Of a stretch of 64,000 bases of DNA, positions 1 to 12,449 are shown in pieces. Numbering within the stretch: the first letter of the stretch is position 1; each line of letters begins with the position of its first letter. Source of the DNA: Humibacter sp. RRB41 (lineage in GTDB: Bacteria > Actinomycetota > Actinomycetes > Actinomycetales > Microbacteriaceae); contig NZ_JAKWJQ010000002.1 in the NCBI RefSeq assembly GCF_022761015.1, forward strand, positions 310,001-374,000, read 5' to 3'. Below the pieces are notes generated by a model. That model saw nothing but the letters and a program-made list of their open reading frames with translations. It made no database searches and was not told where the DNA came from. A program made the translations under genes and the position numbers.

Positions 1-1
1 G

Positions 2-1312
2 CCCGCCTACGACGAGGCGATCGCGAAGGGTGAGAAGCCGGCGATCGTGTTCGACGCCGACGACACCACACTGTGGACGTACGACATGGAAGTCGGCGAC
101 ATGCACTTCAATTACAGCCCGGCGGAACAGGATGTCTGGGTGCAGGGCGAGAAGTTCCCAGCTGTCCCGGCAATGGTCGGCTTCGTCAACACGGCGTCCG
201 CGATGGGCTACACGGTGTTCGGCCTGACCGGTCGCAACGACGACCAGAAGGCGGCGACGCTCGAGAACCTGAAGAACGACGGCTACTCCGCGTTCACGTC
301 AGACGACTTCTACACGAAGTGGACGGGCAAGGGAGCCTCGCAGCAGCCGTCGTACATCACGTGCGCGACGTCGAGCTGCACGACAGTGGAGTACAAGGCG
401 CTGACACGCAAGCACATCGAGAAGGACCTCGGCTACACGATCACCCTCAACGCGGGCGACCAGTGGTCGGACCTGCAGGGCGGCTTCGCCGACAGAATCC
501 TGAAGCTGCCGAACCCGACGTATTACCTGCCATCCCCTGATCTGCCAGGCGTGTCCGAGCCGAAGCTGGCACCGCGCACGCACTTCACGATGAAGGCCGA
601 CGGCACGAGCGGTGCGACGCAGGGCGGTGACGGCATTCCGAACATCGATTCCGTGAAGTCGACGATCGCCACCTACTACGGCGACCCTGGCACCGGCATC
701 TCGAACAAGCAGAGCTCGCCCTACATCAGCGAGATGAACCGCATCGCGGCCGCCAAGCTGCCGACGATCGCAGCCCAGTGCCGCATCGAGAAGATGCTGC
801 ACAAGAATCCTGCCGTCGTGTTCGACGCTGACGACACCACGTTGTGGACCTACGACATGGAGGTCGGCGACATGCACTTCAACTACAACCCGACCGAACA
901 GGATGTCTGGGTGCAGGGAGAGAAGTTCCCAGCGACGCCGGCGATGGTGACCCTCGAGAAGGCCGTGCAGAAGTCCGGCTGCACCGTGATCGGCCTCACA
1001 GGCCGTAACGACGACCAGAAGAAGGCGACGCTGACCAACCTTGCGAACGTCGGCTACACCGGCTTCACGTCGGCGAACTACTACACGAAGTGGACGGGTG
1101 TCGGTGCGTCGCAGCAGCCGTCGTACATCCACTGCGCTGCGGCGAGCTGCACCACGATCGAGTACAAGTCGCAGACGAGGGCGCACGTCGAGTCGCGCTC
1201 AGGCGGCAGGTACGACGTCGTGGCGAACTTCGGCGACCAGTTCAGCGACCTGATCGGCGGTCACGCCGACCGCACGATCAAGCTGCCGAATCCCACGTAT
1301 TACCTTCCCTGA
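2..1312 (+). CDS. Tandem-HAD class B-type acid phosphatase, 5' end missing
   Basis: The reading frame is open from the left edge, so the true start and any signal peptide lie outside; 436 residues are visible. Two homologous HAD phosphatase domains follow each other. Motif I (FDADDTTLW) is at residues 17 and 274 of the visible part, exactly 257 codons apart. Motif II (GLTGRNDD) is near 74 and 331, and motif IV (GDQWSDLQGG, GDQFSDLIGG) near 152 and 411. Both copies keep the nucleophile pair DxD and a Cys-x4-Cys pair (CATSSC, CAAASC) that could form a disulfide, which suits an exported enzyme. The domain resembles the HAD superfamily class B/plant VSP-like acid phosphatases (Pfam acid_phosphat_B), which are normally single-domain. 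Substrate unknown. The upstream part may add a signal peptide or a further domain. Confidence 0.85.
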   Translation, partial: PAYDEAIAKGEKPAIVFDADDTTLWTYDMEVGDMHFNYSPAEQDVWVQGEKFPAVPAMVGFVNTASAMGYTVFGLTGRNDDQKAATLENLKNDGYSAFTSDDFYTKWTGKGASQQPSYITCATSSCTTVEYKALTRKHIEKDLGYTITLNAGDQWSDLQGGFADRILKLPNPTYYLPSPDLPGVSEPKLAPRTHFTMKADGTSGATQGGDGIPNIDSVKSTIATYYGDPGTGISNKQSSPYISEMNRIAAAKLPTIAAQCRIEKMLHKNPAVVFDADDTTLWTYDMEVGDMHFNYNPTEQDVWVQGEKFPATPAMVTLEKAVQKSGCTVIGLTGRNDDQKKATLTNLANVGYTGFTSANYYTKWTGVGASQQPSYIHCAAASCTTIEYKSQTRAHVESRSGGRYDVVANFGDQFSDLIGGHADRTIKLPNPTYYLP

Positions 1313-1351
1313 TCCCCGATGCCGGCGTGCGGACGCCGCCTGAACGGATGT

Positions 1352-1387
1352 CGACGGCCCGGTGCGCGCTCAGCGCCCGGGCCGTCG
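1352..1387 (+). terminator. Hairpin terminator after the phosphatase gene
   Basis: An 11-bp perfect GC-rich stem (CGACGGCCCGG at 1352-1362, CCGGGCCGTCG at 1377-1387) with a 14-base loop begins 40 bases after the phosphatase stop codon. There is no U-run, as is common for terminators in high-GC actinobacteria. Confidence 0.6.
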
Positions 1388-1461
1388 GCGTGTGAAAGCA
1401 GCGAACGAGTCGACGTGCGCCACGCTGTCGACAGTGGTATCGGCGACCGGAGGAGAGTCCC

Positions 1462-2103
1462 ATGGACTGGGCGGTGTTGGCGGATTTCGGTACCGCGATC
1501 GGCACCTTGGTGCTCGCTGTGGCGACGTTCACGGCGACCAGGTCGGCGAACCGTTCCGCACGGCTTGCCGAGCGAGCGCTGCTCGAAGGGCTTCGCCCGT
1601 TACTGCTTCCATCGAGCTTCGGTGACGAGACGCAGAAGGTTCGGTTCATGGACGGCCGCTGGCTCAGCGTGAGGGGCGGCCGCGCGAGCATGCAGGTCGA
1701 CGCCTCGACGGTCGCGCTCGTACTCTCCGTGCGCAACGTCGGCTCCGGCCTGGCCGTGCTGCACGGCTGGAGCATCCCTGACGATCCGTTGGCAGCACCG
1801 GCTGATCCGGTGGACTTCCGTCGGCTCGCGCGTGACATCTACGTCTCGACCAACTTCGTGGGTTTCGTGCAGGTGGCGATCCGGGACCCCCAGTCCGTCG
1901 CATATCGCACGGTCGTCGATCGAGTGCGTCGCGACGACTTCGTGCTCGTCGACGTGCTGTACGGCGACGCCGAAGGAAGCCAGCGGGTGATCAGCCGATT
2001 CAGCGTCTCGAAGGGACCGGCGGAGCATCCGACAGACGAGGCGGAATACTTCGTCACGGTGTCCAGGCACTGGAATATCGACCAACCGGCCCCGCGTACC
2101 TGA
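1462..2103 (+). CDS. Membrane-anchored protein of unknown function
   Basis: 213 residues; the ATG follows a good ribosome binding site (GGAGGAGA at 1449-1456). One hydrophobic segment at about residues 5-25 is followed by a positively charged stretch (TRSANRSARLAERALLEG), which suggests a single N-terminal membrane anchor with the rest in the cytoplasm. The soluble part (about 40-213) is predicted mixed alpha/beta and has no motif I recognise. It resembles the general layout of small actinobacterial proteins with an N-terminal anchor and an immunoglobulin-like or beta domain, but I cannot assign a family. A terminator separates it from the phosphatase. The following gene has its own candidate promoter, so this is probably a single-gene transcript. 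Confidence 0.75.
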   Translation: MDWAVLADFGTAIGTLVLAVATFTATRSANRSARLAERALLEGLRPLLLPSSFGDETQKVRFMDGRWLSVRGGRASMQVDASTVALVLSVRNVGSGLAVLHGWSIPDDPLAAPADPVDFRRLARDIYVSTNFVGFVQVAIRDPQSVAYRTVVDRVRRDDFVLVDVLYGDAEGSQRVISRFSVSKGPAEHPTDEAEYFVTVSRHWNIDQPAPRT

Positions 2104-2131
2104 ACGACGCCACCGGTGTTCGCCGTGGCGG

Positions 2132-2137
2132 TAGTCT
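2132..2137 (+). promoter_or_regulatory. Candidate -10 box (TAGTCT) for a leaderless transcript
   Basis: TAGTCT fits the actinobacterial TAnnnT pattern and ends 7 bases before the ATG at 2145. Transcription would start at or next to the start codon. No Shine-Dalgarno sequence is visible there. No convincing -35 box is seen. Confidence 0.4.
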
Positions 2138-2144
2138 GCACACC

Positions 2145-2723
2145 ATGTCAGAAGCCCCCGCATCGACGGCTGAGCCGTCGTCGTCCGCAGAGCAGCCACG
2201 GGCATCCGTCGCCGCTCCCGCCGCGAAGCCGGCGAACCTCCCGTTGTCGAAACGCCCGATCGACATTCTGTTCCTGGTGATCTTCTCGGCGTTCATCATC
2301 ACGTGCATCATCAGCGACTCCGTCGAAGGACTCGGCCTCGACCAGGTGAAGGACTCCCCCAATCTCCTGGTGCAGTGGAACTACTGGTACGCGTCGAACT
2401 TCGATCCGCTGTACCAGTCGCACCCGGTCTGGCTGCGCTTCATCAGCGGGACCTCGGCCTTCGTCTACGTGGCGTTCTACGTTCTGCTGATCATCTCGAT
2501 CGTGCGCAAGTGGAACTGGATCCAGCTGCCCAGCGTCATCTACGCGACGATGATCATCGCCCTGACGGGCATCCCGATCTTCGGCGTCGAGTTCTTCGGC
2601 TCCGCCGCGGAGCGCACCCCGAACCCCGGTATGTTCCTGGCGTTCAACCTGCCGTACATCGTGTTCCCGCTGCTGCTCCTGATCAGGATGCGCAAGCCGC
2701 TCCCCTTCACGCGCGCATTCTGA
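2145..2723 (+). CDS. EXPERA-domain membrane protein (EBP/TMEM97 fold)
   Basis: 192 residues. A disordered Ala/Pro/Ser-rich N-terminus (1-35) precedes four membrane segments at about 39-57, 103-120, 128-148 and 163-181. The arrangement, the WLRFISGTSAFVYV region and the closing FNLPYIVFPLLLLIRM motif match the EXPERA domain. That fold is known from eukaryotic emopamil-binding protein (sterol delta8-delta7 isomerase), TM6SF2 and TMEM97/sigma-2 receptor, with scattered bacterial members of unknown role. Catalysis cannot be inferred: I cannot tell whether the isomerase acidic residues are conserved. A perfect hairpin terminator follows. The start lacks a ribosome binding site and may be leaderless. 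Confidence 0.75.
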   Translation: MSEAPASTAEPSSSAEQPRASVAAPAAKPANLPLSKRPIDILFLVIFSAFIITCIISDSVEGLGLDQVKDSPNLLVQWNYWYASNFDPLYQSHPVWLRFISGTSAFVYVAFYVLLIISIVRKWNWIQLPSVIYATMIIALTGIPIFGVEFFGSAAERTPNPGMFLAFNLPYIVFPLLLLIRMRKPLPFTRAF

Positions 2724-2742
2724 GCTGTCGCGAACAGCAGAC

Positions 2743-2774
2743 GACCCGGATGCCTCGTCGTGGGCATCCGGGTC
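2743..2774. terminator. Bidirectional hairpin terminator
   Basis: A perfect 12-bp stem (GACCCGGATGCC at 2743-2754 with GGCATCCGGGTC at 2763-2774, 8-base loop) lies between two convergent genes ending at 2723 (plus) and 2799 (minus). Its position and symmetry suit termination from both sides. Confidence 0.8.
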
Positions 2775-2798
2775 GCTTCGTGTTAGAGCGCGTATCGG

Positions 2799-3173
2799 CT
2801 ACGCGAAGACCTTCACGCCGTTCACGAGTTTGAACGTCGGCGCGATCATGATGGCGAAGAACGGCACGATGATGCGCAGGAAATAGACAAGCGGCACGAT
2901 GTGCGCGAAGTCCCCGAGCGCGAAGCCGGCGACGGCGATGAGGCCGAACAACAGCGCGAGCCCGAAACCCTTCACGGTCGCGAGGAACGGCGTTGCGACC
3001 CCGATGCTGGCGATCACGATGCCGACGTCGACGATGAACGGCTGCCATGCGCCCGCGTTGCCCAGCGCGACGCCGGCGACGATCCAAGCTGCGATGGCGA
3101 CGAGCCAGAACAATACGAACACGGCACCGGCGATGCGCTTGTCGAGTTCACCCTTCGGCGGTCGAGCGGTCAT
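2799..3173 (-). CDS. Small four-helix membrane protein, unknown function
   Basis: 124 residues from the ATG at 3173, chosen over longer in-frame extensions because GGAAGGA precedes it at a normal distance and the upstream extension has no hydrophobic or conserved character. Four hydrophobic segments span about residues 13-34, 41-60, 66-86 and 90-112; the N-terminus is basic (TARPPKGELDKR) and probably cytoplasmic. No catalytic motif is visible. It is transcribed away from the SGNH hydrolase gene and shares a 139-bp intergenic region with it. I do not recognise a named family; transport or stress roles cannot be argued from the sequence. Confidence 0.7.
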   Translation of the reverse strand: MTARPPKGELDKRIAGAVFVLFWLVAIAAWIVAGVALGNAGAWQPFIVDVGIVIASIGVATPFLATVKGFGLALLFGLIAVAGFALGDFAHIVPLVYFLRIIVPFFAIMIAPTFKLVNGVKVFA

Positions 3174-3226
3174 CTTCGAGTAATCCTTCCGAAGGCGTGA
3201 GTGTCCATCACGGGACTGGTGTCTTG

Positions 3227-3243
3227 CCGGGCGAAGCGCCCGG
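3227..3243. other. Inverted repeat in the divergent intergenic region
   Basis: CCGGGCG and CGCCCGG form a perfect 7-bp stem around AAG, between the divergent genes starting at 3173 and 3313. It could be a repressor operator or a transcript hairpin. No -10/-35 pair in this region is convincing. Confidence 0.35.
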
Positions 3244-3312
3244 TGTCGATAGTACTCGTCGCGCGGGCGGCGCTTCGTGCGGACCGGCGCACCAGACCAT
3301 AACGTGGAGGGC

Positions 3313-4083
3313 ATGTATCTCAGCTACGTCGCGATCGGGGACAGTTTCACCGAGGGAGTCGGAGACGATCTGCCCGATGGCCGCGTTCGCGGCTGGGCCG
3401 ACCTGGTCGCATCCGGTCTCGCTGCCGCGGCCAACGAGCCCGTGCTGTACGCCAACCTGGCGATCCGCGGCCGCAAGCTGGGCCCGATCGTCGGCGAGCA
3501 GCTCGACGCGGCCATCGCGATGGGTCCCGAACTGCTCAGCATCAACGGCGGAGGCAACGACATCATGCGGCCGCGGGTGTCGGTCGACGACGTCGCAGCG
3601 CAGACAGCGGATGCCGTCGGCAAAGCGATCGACGCCGGCATCCACGTGCTGCTGCTCAGCGGAGCGAACCCGAGCGACAACCTGCCGGGTGGTAAGACCA
3701 TCCAGCGACGCGGCGACGAGCTCGCCGTTCGCGTGCGCGCCATCGTTCCTGACACCGGTGTCACGTTCGTCGACAACTTCGCCGATCCGGTGCTGCGCGA
3801 TCTGCGCTTCTGGTCGCTCGATCGGCTGCACCTGAACGCGTTCGGCCACGCCCACGTCGCCTCGAACGTTCTCACCGCCCTCGGCGTGCCGGTTCCCGTC
3901 GAGTGGCGCGTCGAGGAGATCGCGGCACAACCCGCACTCGGGCGTAGGGCGCCGTCGCTCGCCTACTACCGTGAATACGTGCTGCCGTGGATCGGCCGGC
4001 GGCTGACGGGGCGGTCCTCCGGCGACGGACGCAGTCCCAAATCCGCAGAGCTGACGCCGGTCGATCCGGATATCGTCGTCTGA
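3313..4083 (+). CDS. SGNH/GDSL-family hydrolase
   Basis: 256 residues. The ATG at 3313 is preferred over the upstream GTG at 3277 because GTGGAGG lies just before it and the protein then begins directly at the first strand. SGNH blocks are complete: block I GDSFTEG with catalytic Ser11, block III GGGND with Asn82, and block V DRLHL with Asp170 and His173 of the catalytic dyad/triad. The family cleaves ester bonds of acylated sugars, lipids or glycans. Having no signal peptide or membrane segment, this one should be cytoplasmic, which suits deacetylation of small acylated metabolites. The C-terminal 60 residues (about 196-256) extend past the usual fold. The next gene starts 15 bases downstream, so the two are probably co-transcribed. 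Confidence 0.85.
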   Translation: MYLSYVAIGDSFTEGVGDDLPDGRVRGWADLVASGLAAAANEPVLYANLAIRGRKLGPIVGEQLDAAIAMGPELLSINGGGNDIMRPRVSVDDVAAQTADAVGKAIDAGIHVLLLSGANPSDNLPGGKTIQRRGDELAVRVRAIVPDTGVTFVDNFADPVLRDLRFWSLDRLHLNAFGHAHVASNVLTALGVPVPVEWRVEEIAAQPALGRRAPSLAYYREYVLPWIGRRLTGRSSGDGRSPKSAELTPVDPDIVV

Positions 4084-4098
4084 GAGGGGGCGGGTCGG

Positions 4099-4734
4099 AT
4101 GATCTTCTCGGATCGAACGGATGCCGGCTCCCGCCTTGCCGCTGCCTGTCGCGATCGCGCCGCTGCGTGGCCTCGCGCCGTGGTGCTGGGCATTCCGCGA
4201 GGAGGGGTGCCGGTCGCCGCTCCCGTCGCACGAGCCCTGAACGCCCCGCTCGACGTGATCATCGTGCGCAAGCTCGGCCTGCCGCTCAACGAGGAGGTCG
4301 CGATGGGCGCGATCGGCGAGGGCGTACGTGTGCTCGACGACGGCCTCATCAGGGCGATGGGTGTCACCGACGAGCAGTTGGCGAAGGTGGAGGAACGCGA
4401 GAGCGCGGAACTGGAGCGACGCACTCAGCGATATCGCGATGTCAGGCATCCCGTCGAACTCGCGGGTGCGACGGCGATCGTCGTCGACGACGGCGTGGCG
4501 ACGGGGGCGACCGCACGGGCGGCGTGCGCTGTCGCGCGGGCGCAGGGGGCGGCATCCGTCGTGCTGGCGGTACCCGTCGCACCACCGGATTGGGCACCGC
4601 AACCCGGCGTCGACGCCGACGAGTTCATCTGCGTCGCCAGACCGGAGCGATTCATGGCGATCGGCCAGTGGTACGGCGACTTCAGCCAGACGAGCGACGC
4701 CGAGGTGCGCAGGCTGCTCGGCCTGCTCGAGTGA
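4099..4734 (+). CDS. Phosphoribosyltransferase-domain protein
   Basis: 211 residues with a type I phosphoribosyltransferase core: a GIPRGGVPVA strand-loop near residue 33, a conserved VRKLGLPLNEEVAMGAIGEG segment, and the PRPP-binding loop VVDDGVATGAT at 128-138. This subgroup (sometimes called ComF-like or DR_0571-like) occurs alone or fused to dienelactone hydrolase domains, and its base substrate is not known. It could be salvage-related or a regulatory PRPP sensor. It starts 15 bases after the SGNH hydrolase gene, suggesting a two-gene operon. It faces pyruvate kinase tail to tail with only 22 bases between stop codons and no clear terminator. Confidence 0.8.
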   Translation: MIFSDRTDAGSRLAAACRDRAAAWPRAVVLGIPRGGVPVAAPVARALNAPLDVIIVRKLGLPLNEEVAMGAIGEGVRVLDDGLIRAMGVTDEQLAKVEERESAELERRTQRYRDVRHPVELAGATAIVVDDGVATGATARAACAVARAQGAASVVLAVPVAPPDWAPQPGVDADEFICVARPERFMAIGQWYGDFSQTSDAEVRRLLGLLE

Positions 4735-4756
4735 ACGAACAGGCCGAGAGCGAACG

Positions 4757-6205
4757 TCATTTCAACGCGGCGTAGGCGGGAGCCGCCTCGTTGTGCACAT
4801 CGCCGACGACGTGCACGCGCACGTCATTCGTCGAACCGGAGATTCCGGGAGGCGAGCCGGAGATCACGACGACCTTGTCGCCGACCTCTGCCAGGCCCTG
4901 GCCGATCAGCACGTCGTCGACCTGTCCCATCATCTGGTCGGTGTGCGTCACGCGGTCGACGAGGAACGCCTCGATGCCCCACGTGAGCGACAGACGGCGG
5001 CGGATGGCCTCGCTGGTCGTGAACGCCTTCATCGGGATCTTCGAGCGCAGTCGCGACATGCGGCGCGCCGAGTCACCGGACTCGGTGAACACGCACAGAT
5101 ACTTCGCGTCGACGAAGTCGGCGATCTCGGCGGCGGCGAGCGTGATGGCACCGCCCTGGGTGCGCGGCTTCGTGCCGAGCGGCAGGATGCGGTCGAGGCC
5201 GTGGTCTTCCGTCGACTCGATGATGCGCGCCATGGTCTGCACGGTGAGGACCGGATACTCGCCGACGCTCGTCTCGCCGGACAGCATGACGGCATCCGTT
5301 CCGTCGAGCACCGCGTTGGCGCAGTCGGATGCCTCGGCACGCGTCGGACGCGGGCTCGTGATCATCGACTCGAGCACCTGGGTTGCGACGATGACCGGCT
5401 TGGCCATGCGCCTGGCGATCTCCACGGCGCGCTTCTGCACGATCGGCACGGCCTCGAGCGGCAACTCGACCCCCAGATCGCCTCTGGCGACCATGATCGA
5501 GTCGAAGGCGTCGACGATCTCCTCGAGGGCGTCGACGGCTTGCGGCTTCTCGATCTTGGCGATGACCGGAACGCGACGGCCCTCTTCGTCCATGATCTCG
5601 TGCACGCGGTCGATGTCGGAGGCGTTGCGCACGAACGACAGGGCGATGTAGTCCGCCCCGAGCTTGAGACCCCAGCGCAGGTCCGCCTCGTCTTTGTCGC
5701 TGAGCGCCGGCACGTTGACGGCGACGCCGGGGAGGTTGATGCCCTTGTTGTTCGACACCGGGCCGGGGACGACCACCTGGGTCTTCACCCGCACACCATC
5801 GGTCTCCAGCACTCGCAAGGTGACCTTGCCGTCGTCGATCAGCAGCGGATCGCCTGCCTTCACGTCGTTCGGCAGGCCCTTGAACGTGGTCGACGAGATC
5901 TCCTTGTTGCCGAGGATGTCCTCGGTGGTGATCGTGAAGATGTCGCCCTCTGCGAGGTCGTAGGGGCCACCCTCGAACTTGCCGAGGCGGATCTTGGGGC
6001 CTTGCAGGTCGACCATGACGGCGACGTCACGGCCGGAGTCATCCGCGGCCCGGCGCACGTTGGCGTAGACCGACTCGTGGACGTCGTAGCTGCCGTGACT
6101 CAGGTTCATGCGGGCGACGTCGACGCCTGCATCGATGATGGCTCGGATGTTCTCGTAGCTGGACGTTGCTGGGCCCAGCGTGGCGACGATCTTGGCTCGT
6201 CTCAT
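4757..6205 (-). CDS. pyk: Pyruvate kinase
   Basis: 482 residues. It converts phosphoenolpyruvate and ADP to pyruvate and ATP in the cytoplasm, the last glycolytic step. The start at 6205 (MRRAKIVATLGPATS) matches the family N-terminus; the longer frame upstream has no homology. Visible marks are ARMNLSHGS at 31-39, VDLQGPKIRLG around 65-75, the catalytic Lys217/Glu219 in VIAKIEK, and MVARGDLGVE at 238-247 for Mg2+ and substrate. The B domain lies at about 70-170 and the C-terminal regulatory domain from about 350, with the alpha/beta effector-domain layout. It sits 76 bases after gltD and is the last gene of the 49-kb minus-strand run. Confidence 0.97.
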   Translation of the reverse strand: MRRAKIVATLGPATSSYENIRAIIDAGVDVARMNLSHGSYDVHESVYANVRRAADDSGRDVAVMVDLQGPKIRLGKFEGGPYDLAEGDIFTITTEDILGNKEISSTTFKGLPNDVKAGDPLLIDDGKVTLRVLETDGVRVKTQVVVPGPVSNNKGINLPGVAVNVPALSDKDEADLRWGLKLGADYIALSFVRNASDIDRVHEIMDEEGRRVPVIAKIEKPQAVDALEEIVDAFDSIMVARGDLGVELPLEAVPIVQKRAVEIARRMAKPVIVATQVLESMITSPRPTRAEASDCANAVLDGTDAVMLSGETSVGEYPVLTVQTMARIIESTEDHGLDRILPLGTKPRTQGGAITLAAAEIADFVDAKYLCVFTESGDSARRMSRLRSKIPMKAFTTSEAIRRRLSLTWGIEAFLVDRVTHTDQMMGQVDDVLIGQGLAEVGDKVVVISGSPPGISGSTNDVRVHVVGDVHNEAAPAYAALK

Positions 6206-6251
6206 GCTTTTTCTTCGTACTCCATGGTTGCTTGCGCGTGCACACGTGATC

Positions 6252-6268
6252 GGCATCGTGACGATGCC
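6252..6268 (-). other. Short hairpin between gltD and pyk
   Basis: GGCATCG and CGATGCC form a 7-bp stem with a 3-base loop, 13 bases after the gltD stop codon. It may attenuate or terminate the gltBD transcript, or protect its 3' end. No U-run follows. Confidence 0.35.
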
Positions 6269-6281
6269 CGTTGCACGAGCG

Positions 6282-7731
6282 TTAGATCGAGATCCCGCGG
6301 TCGGTCGGCCTGACGGGCGATGGGAGGTGGGTCTCTCCTTCAAGATAGCGGTCCACTGCCGCAGCCGCAGCACGGCCCTCGGCGATGGCCCAGACGATGA
6401 GCGACTGACCGCGGCCCGCGTCGCCGGCGACGAACACGCCGGCCTCGGTCGTCTGGTAGTCGCCGTCGCGCGACACGTTGCCGCGGTCGTCGAACGGCAG
6501 CTCGAGCTGGCCGGATAGCGTTTCCTGCTCCGGCCCGGTGAATCCGAGGGCCAGCAGCACGAGATCGGCGGGGATCTCGCGCTCGGTGCCCGTCTTGGGC
6601 ACGCGTCGCTCGTCGAGGTACTCGGTCTCGGCGACGCGGATCGCGACGACCTCTCCGACCTCGTTTCCCACGAACTCGACGGTCGAGGCGAGGAACTCCC
6701 GCTTTCCGCCCTCTTCGTGCGCGCTCTGCATCTCGAAGAGGTTCGGTGTCGTCGGCCACGGCTGGTGCTCTGGACGCTCCGACGGAGGCTGCGTGCCGAT
6801 CGCCAGGTTGGTCACGGATGCCGCCTTCTGACGGTGCGCCGTGCCGATGCAGTCCGCGCCGGTGTCGCCGCCGCCGAGGACGACGACGTGCTTGCCCTCC
6901 GCGCTGATCTGCATCGGCACAGAATCGCCGGCTCCCACCCGGTTCTGCTGCACCAGGTACTCCATGGCATAGTGCACGCCGGCGAGGTCGCGACCCGGAA
7001 TCGGCAGGTCACGCGGCACCATGGCGCCGGTGGCGACCACGACGGCGTCGTACCGCGCCTTGAGGTCCGGCCACGAGACATCCACGCCGATGTCGACGCC
7101 CGCACGGAACCGCGTTCCCTCGGCCGTCATCTGCGCAAGGCGCGCCTCGATCTGCTTCTTCTCCATTTTGAAATCGGGGATGCCGTACCGCAGCAGGCCT
7201 CCGATCCGGTCGTCGCGCTCGTACACCGCCACGGTGTGGCCGGCTCGCGTGAGCTGCTGGGCGGCAGCGAGCCCCGCAGGACCGGAACCGACGACGGCGA
7301 CCGTCTTGCCGGTGAGGCGCTGCGGCGGGTGCGGCTGCACCCAGCCGTTCGACCATGCCTGGTCGATGATGGTCTGCTCCACCTGCTTGATGGTCACAGG
7401 CGGCTGGCTGATGCCGAGCACGCACGAGTCCTCGCACGGAGCGGGGCACAGGCGGCCGGTGAACTCCGGGAAGTTGTTCGTGGCGTGCAGCCGCTCGATC
7501 GCCTGGCGGCCTTCGCCGCGCCACATCAGGTCGTTCCACTCCGGAATCAGGTTGCCCAGCGGGCATCCCTTGTGGCAGAACGGGATTCCGCAGTCCATGC
7601 AGCGCCCGGCCTGACGGCTCAGCTGTGCGGCGTCGCCGCCCTCGTAGACCTCTTTCCAATCCATCAAGCGCACGGAGACCGGGCGCCGCTTGGGCACCTC
7701 GCGCTCCGTGACCTTCAGGAAGCCCTTCGGA

Positions 7732-7739
<8 letters not shown>
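6282..7739 (-). CDS. gltD: Glutamate synthase (NADPH) small subunit
   Basis: 485 residues with a GTG start. It is the FAD/NADPH-binding beta subunit that passes electrons from NADPH through [4Fe-4S] clusters to GltB for glutamine + 2-oxoglutarate -> 2 glutamate. Cluster-type cysteines lie at 47, 50, 55 and 59 ([13 protein letters not shown]) and 98, 102 and 106 (CPAPCEDSC). The first dinucleotide fold has GSGPAG at 151-156, and the NADPH fold has GGGDTGAD at 289-296. The C-terminus holds the FAD-binding [17 protein letters not shown] segment. Length and motifs are normal for the family. The start overlaps the gltB stop by 8 bases (GTGGGTGA), so translation is probably coupled at the 1:1 subunit ratio. 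Confidence 0.97.
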
Positions 7740-12309
<4,570 letters not shown>

Positions 12310-12381
12310 GGATACCGTCCTCACATCAATCAAGGGAGGGACGACGTCGGCCCGTGGACAGGGAAAGCTTTCGGTGTCGTC

Positions 12382-12403
12382 AGCTGTGCGATCAGGCACA
12401 GCT
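12382..12403 (-). terminator. Hairpin between lgt and gltB
   Basis: AGCTGTGC and GCACAGCT form a perfect 8-bp stem around a 6-base loop, 46 bases after the lgt stop codon and 72 bases before the gltB start. It probably ends or attenuates the trp-lgt transcript before a separate gltB promoter. The lack of a U-run keeps confidence moderate. Confidence 0.45.
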
Positions 12404-12449
12404 CGGTGCGACGCGCGATGTGAACTGCCGGGGTTGCCGTGAGGGTGGT

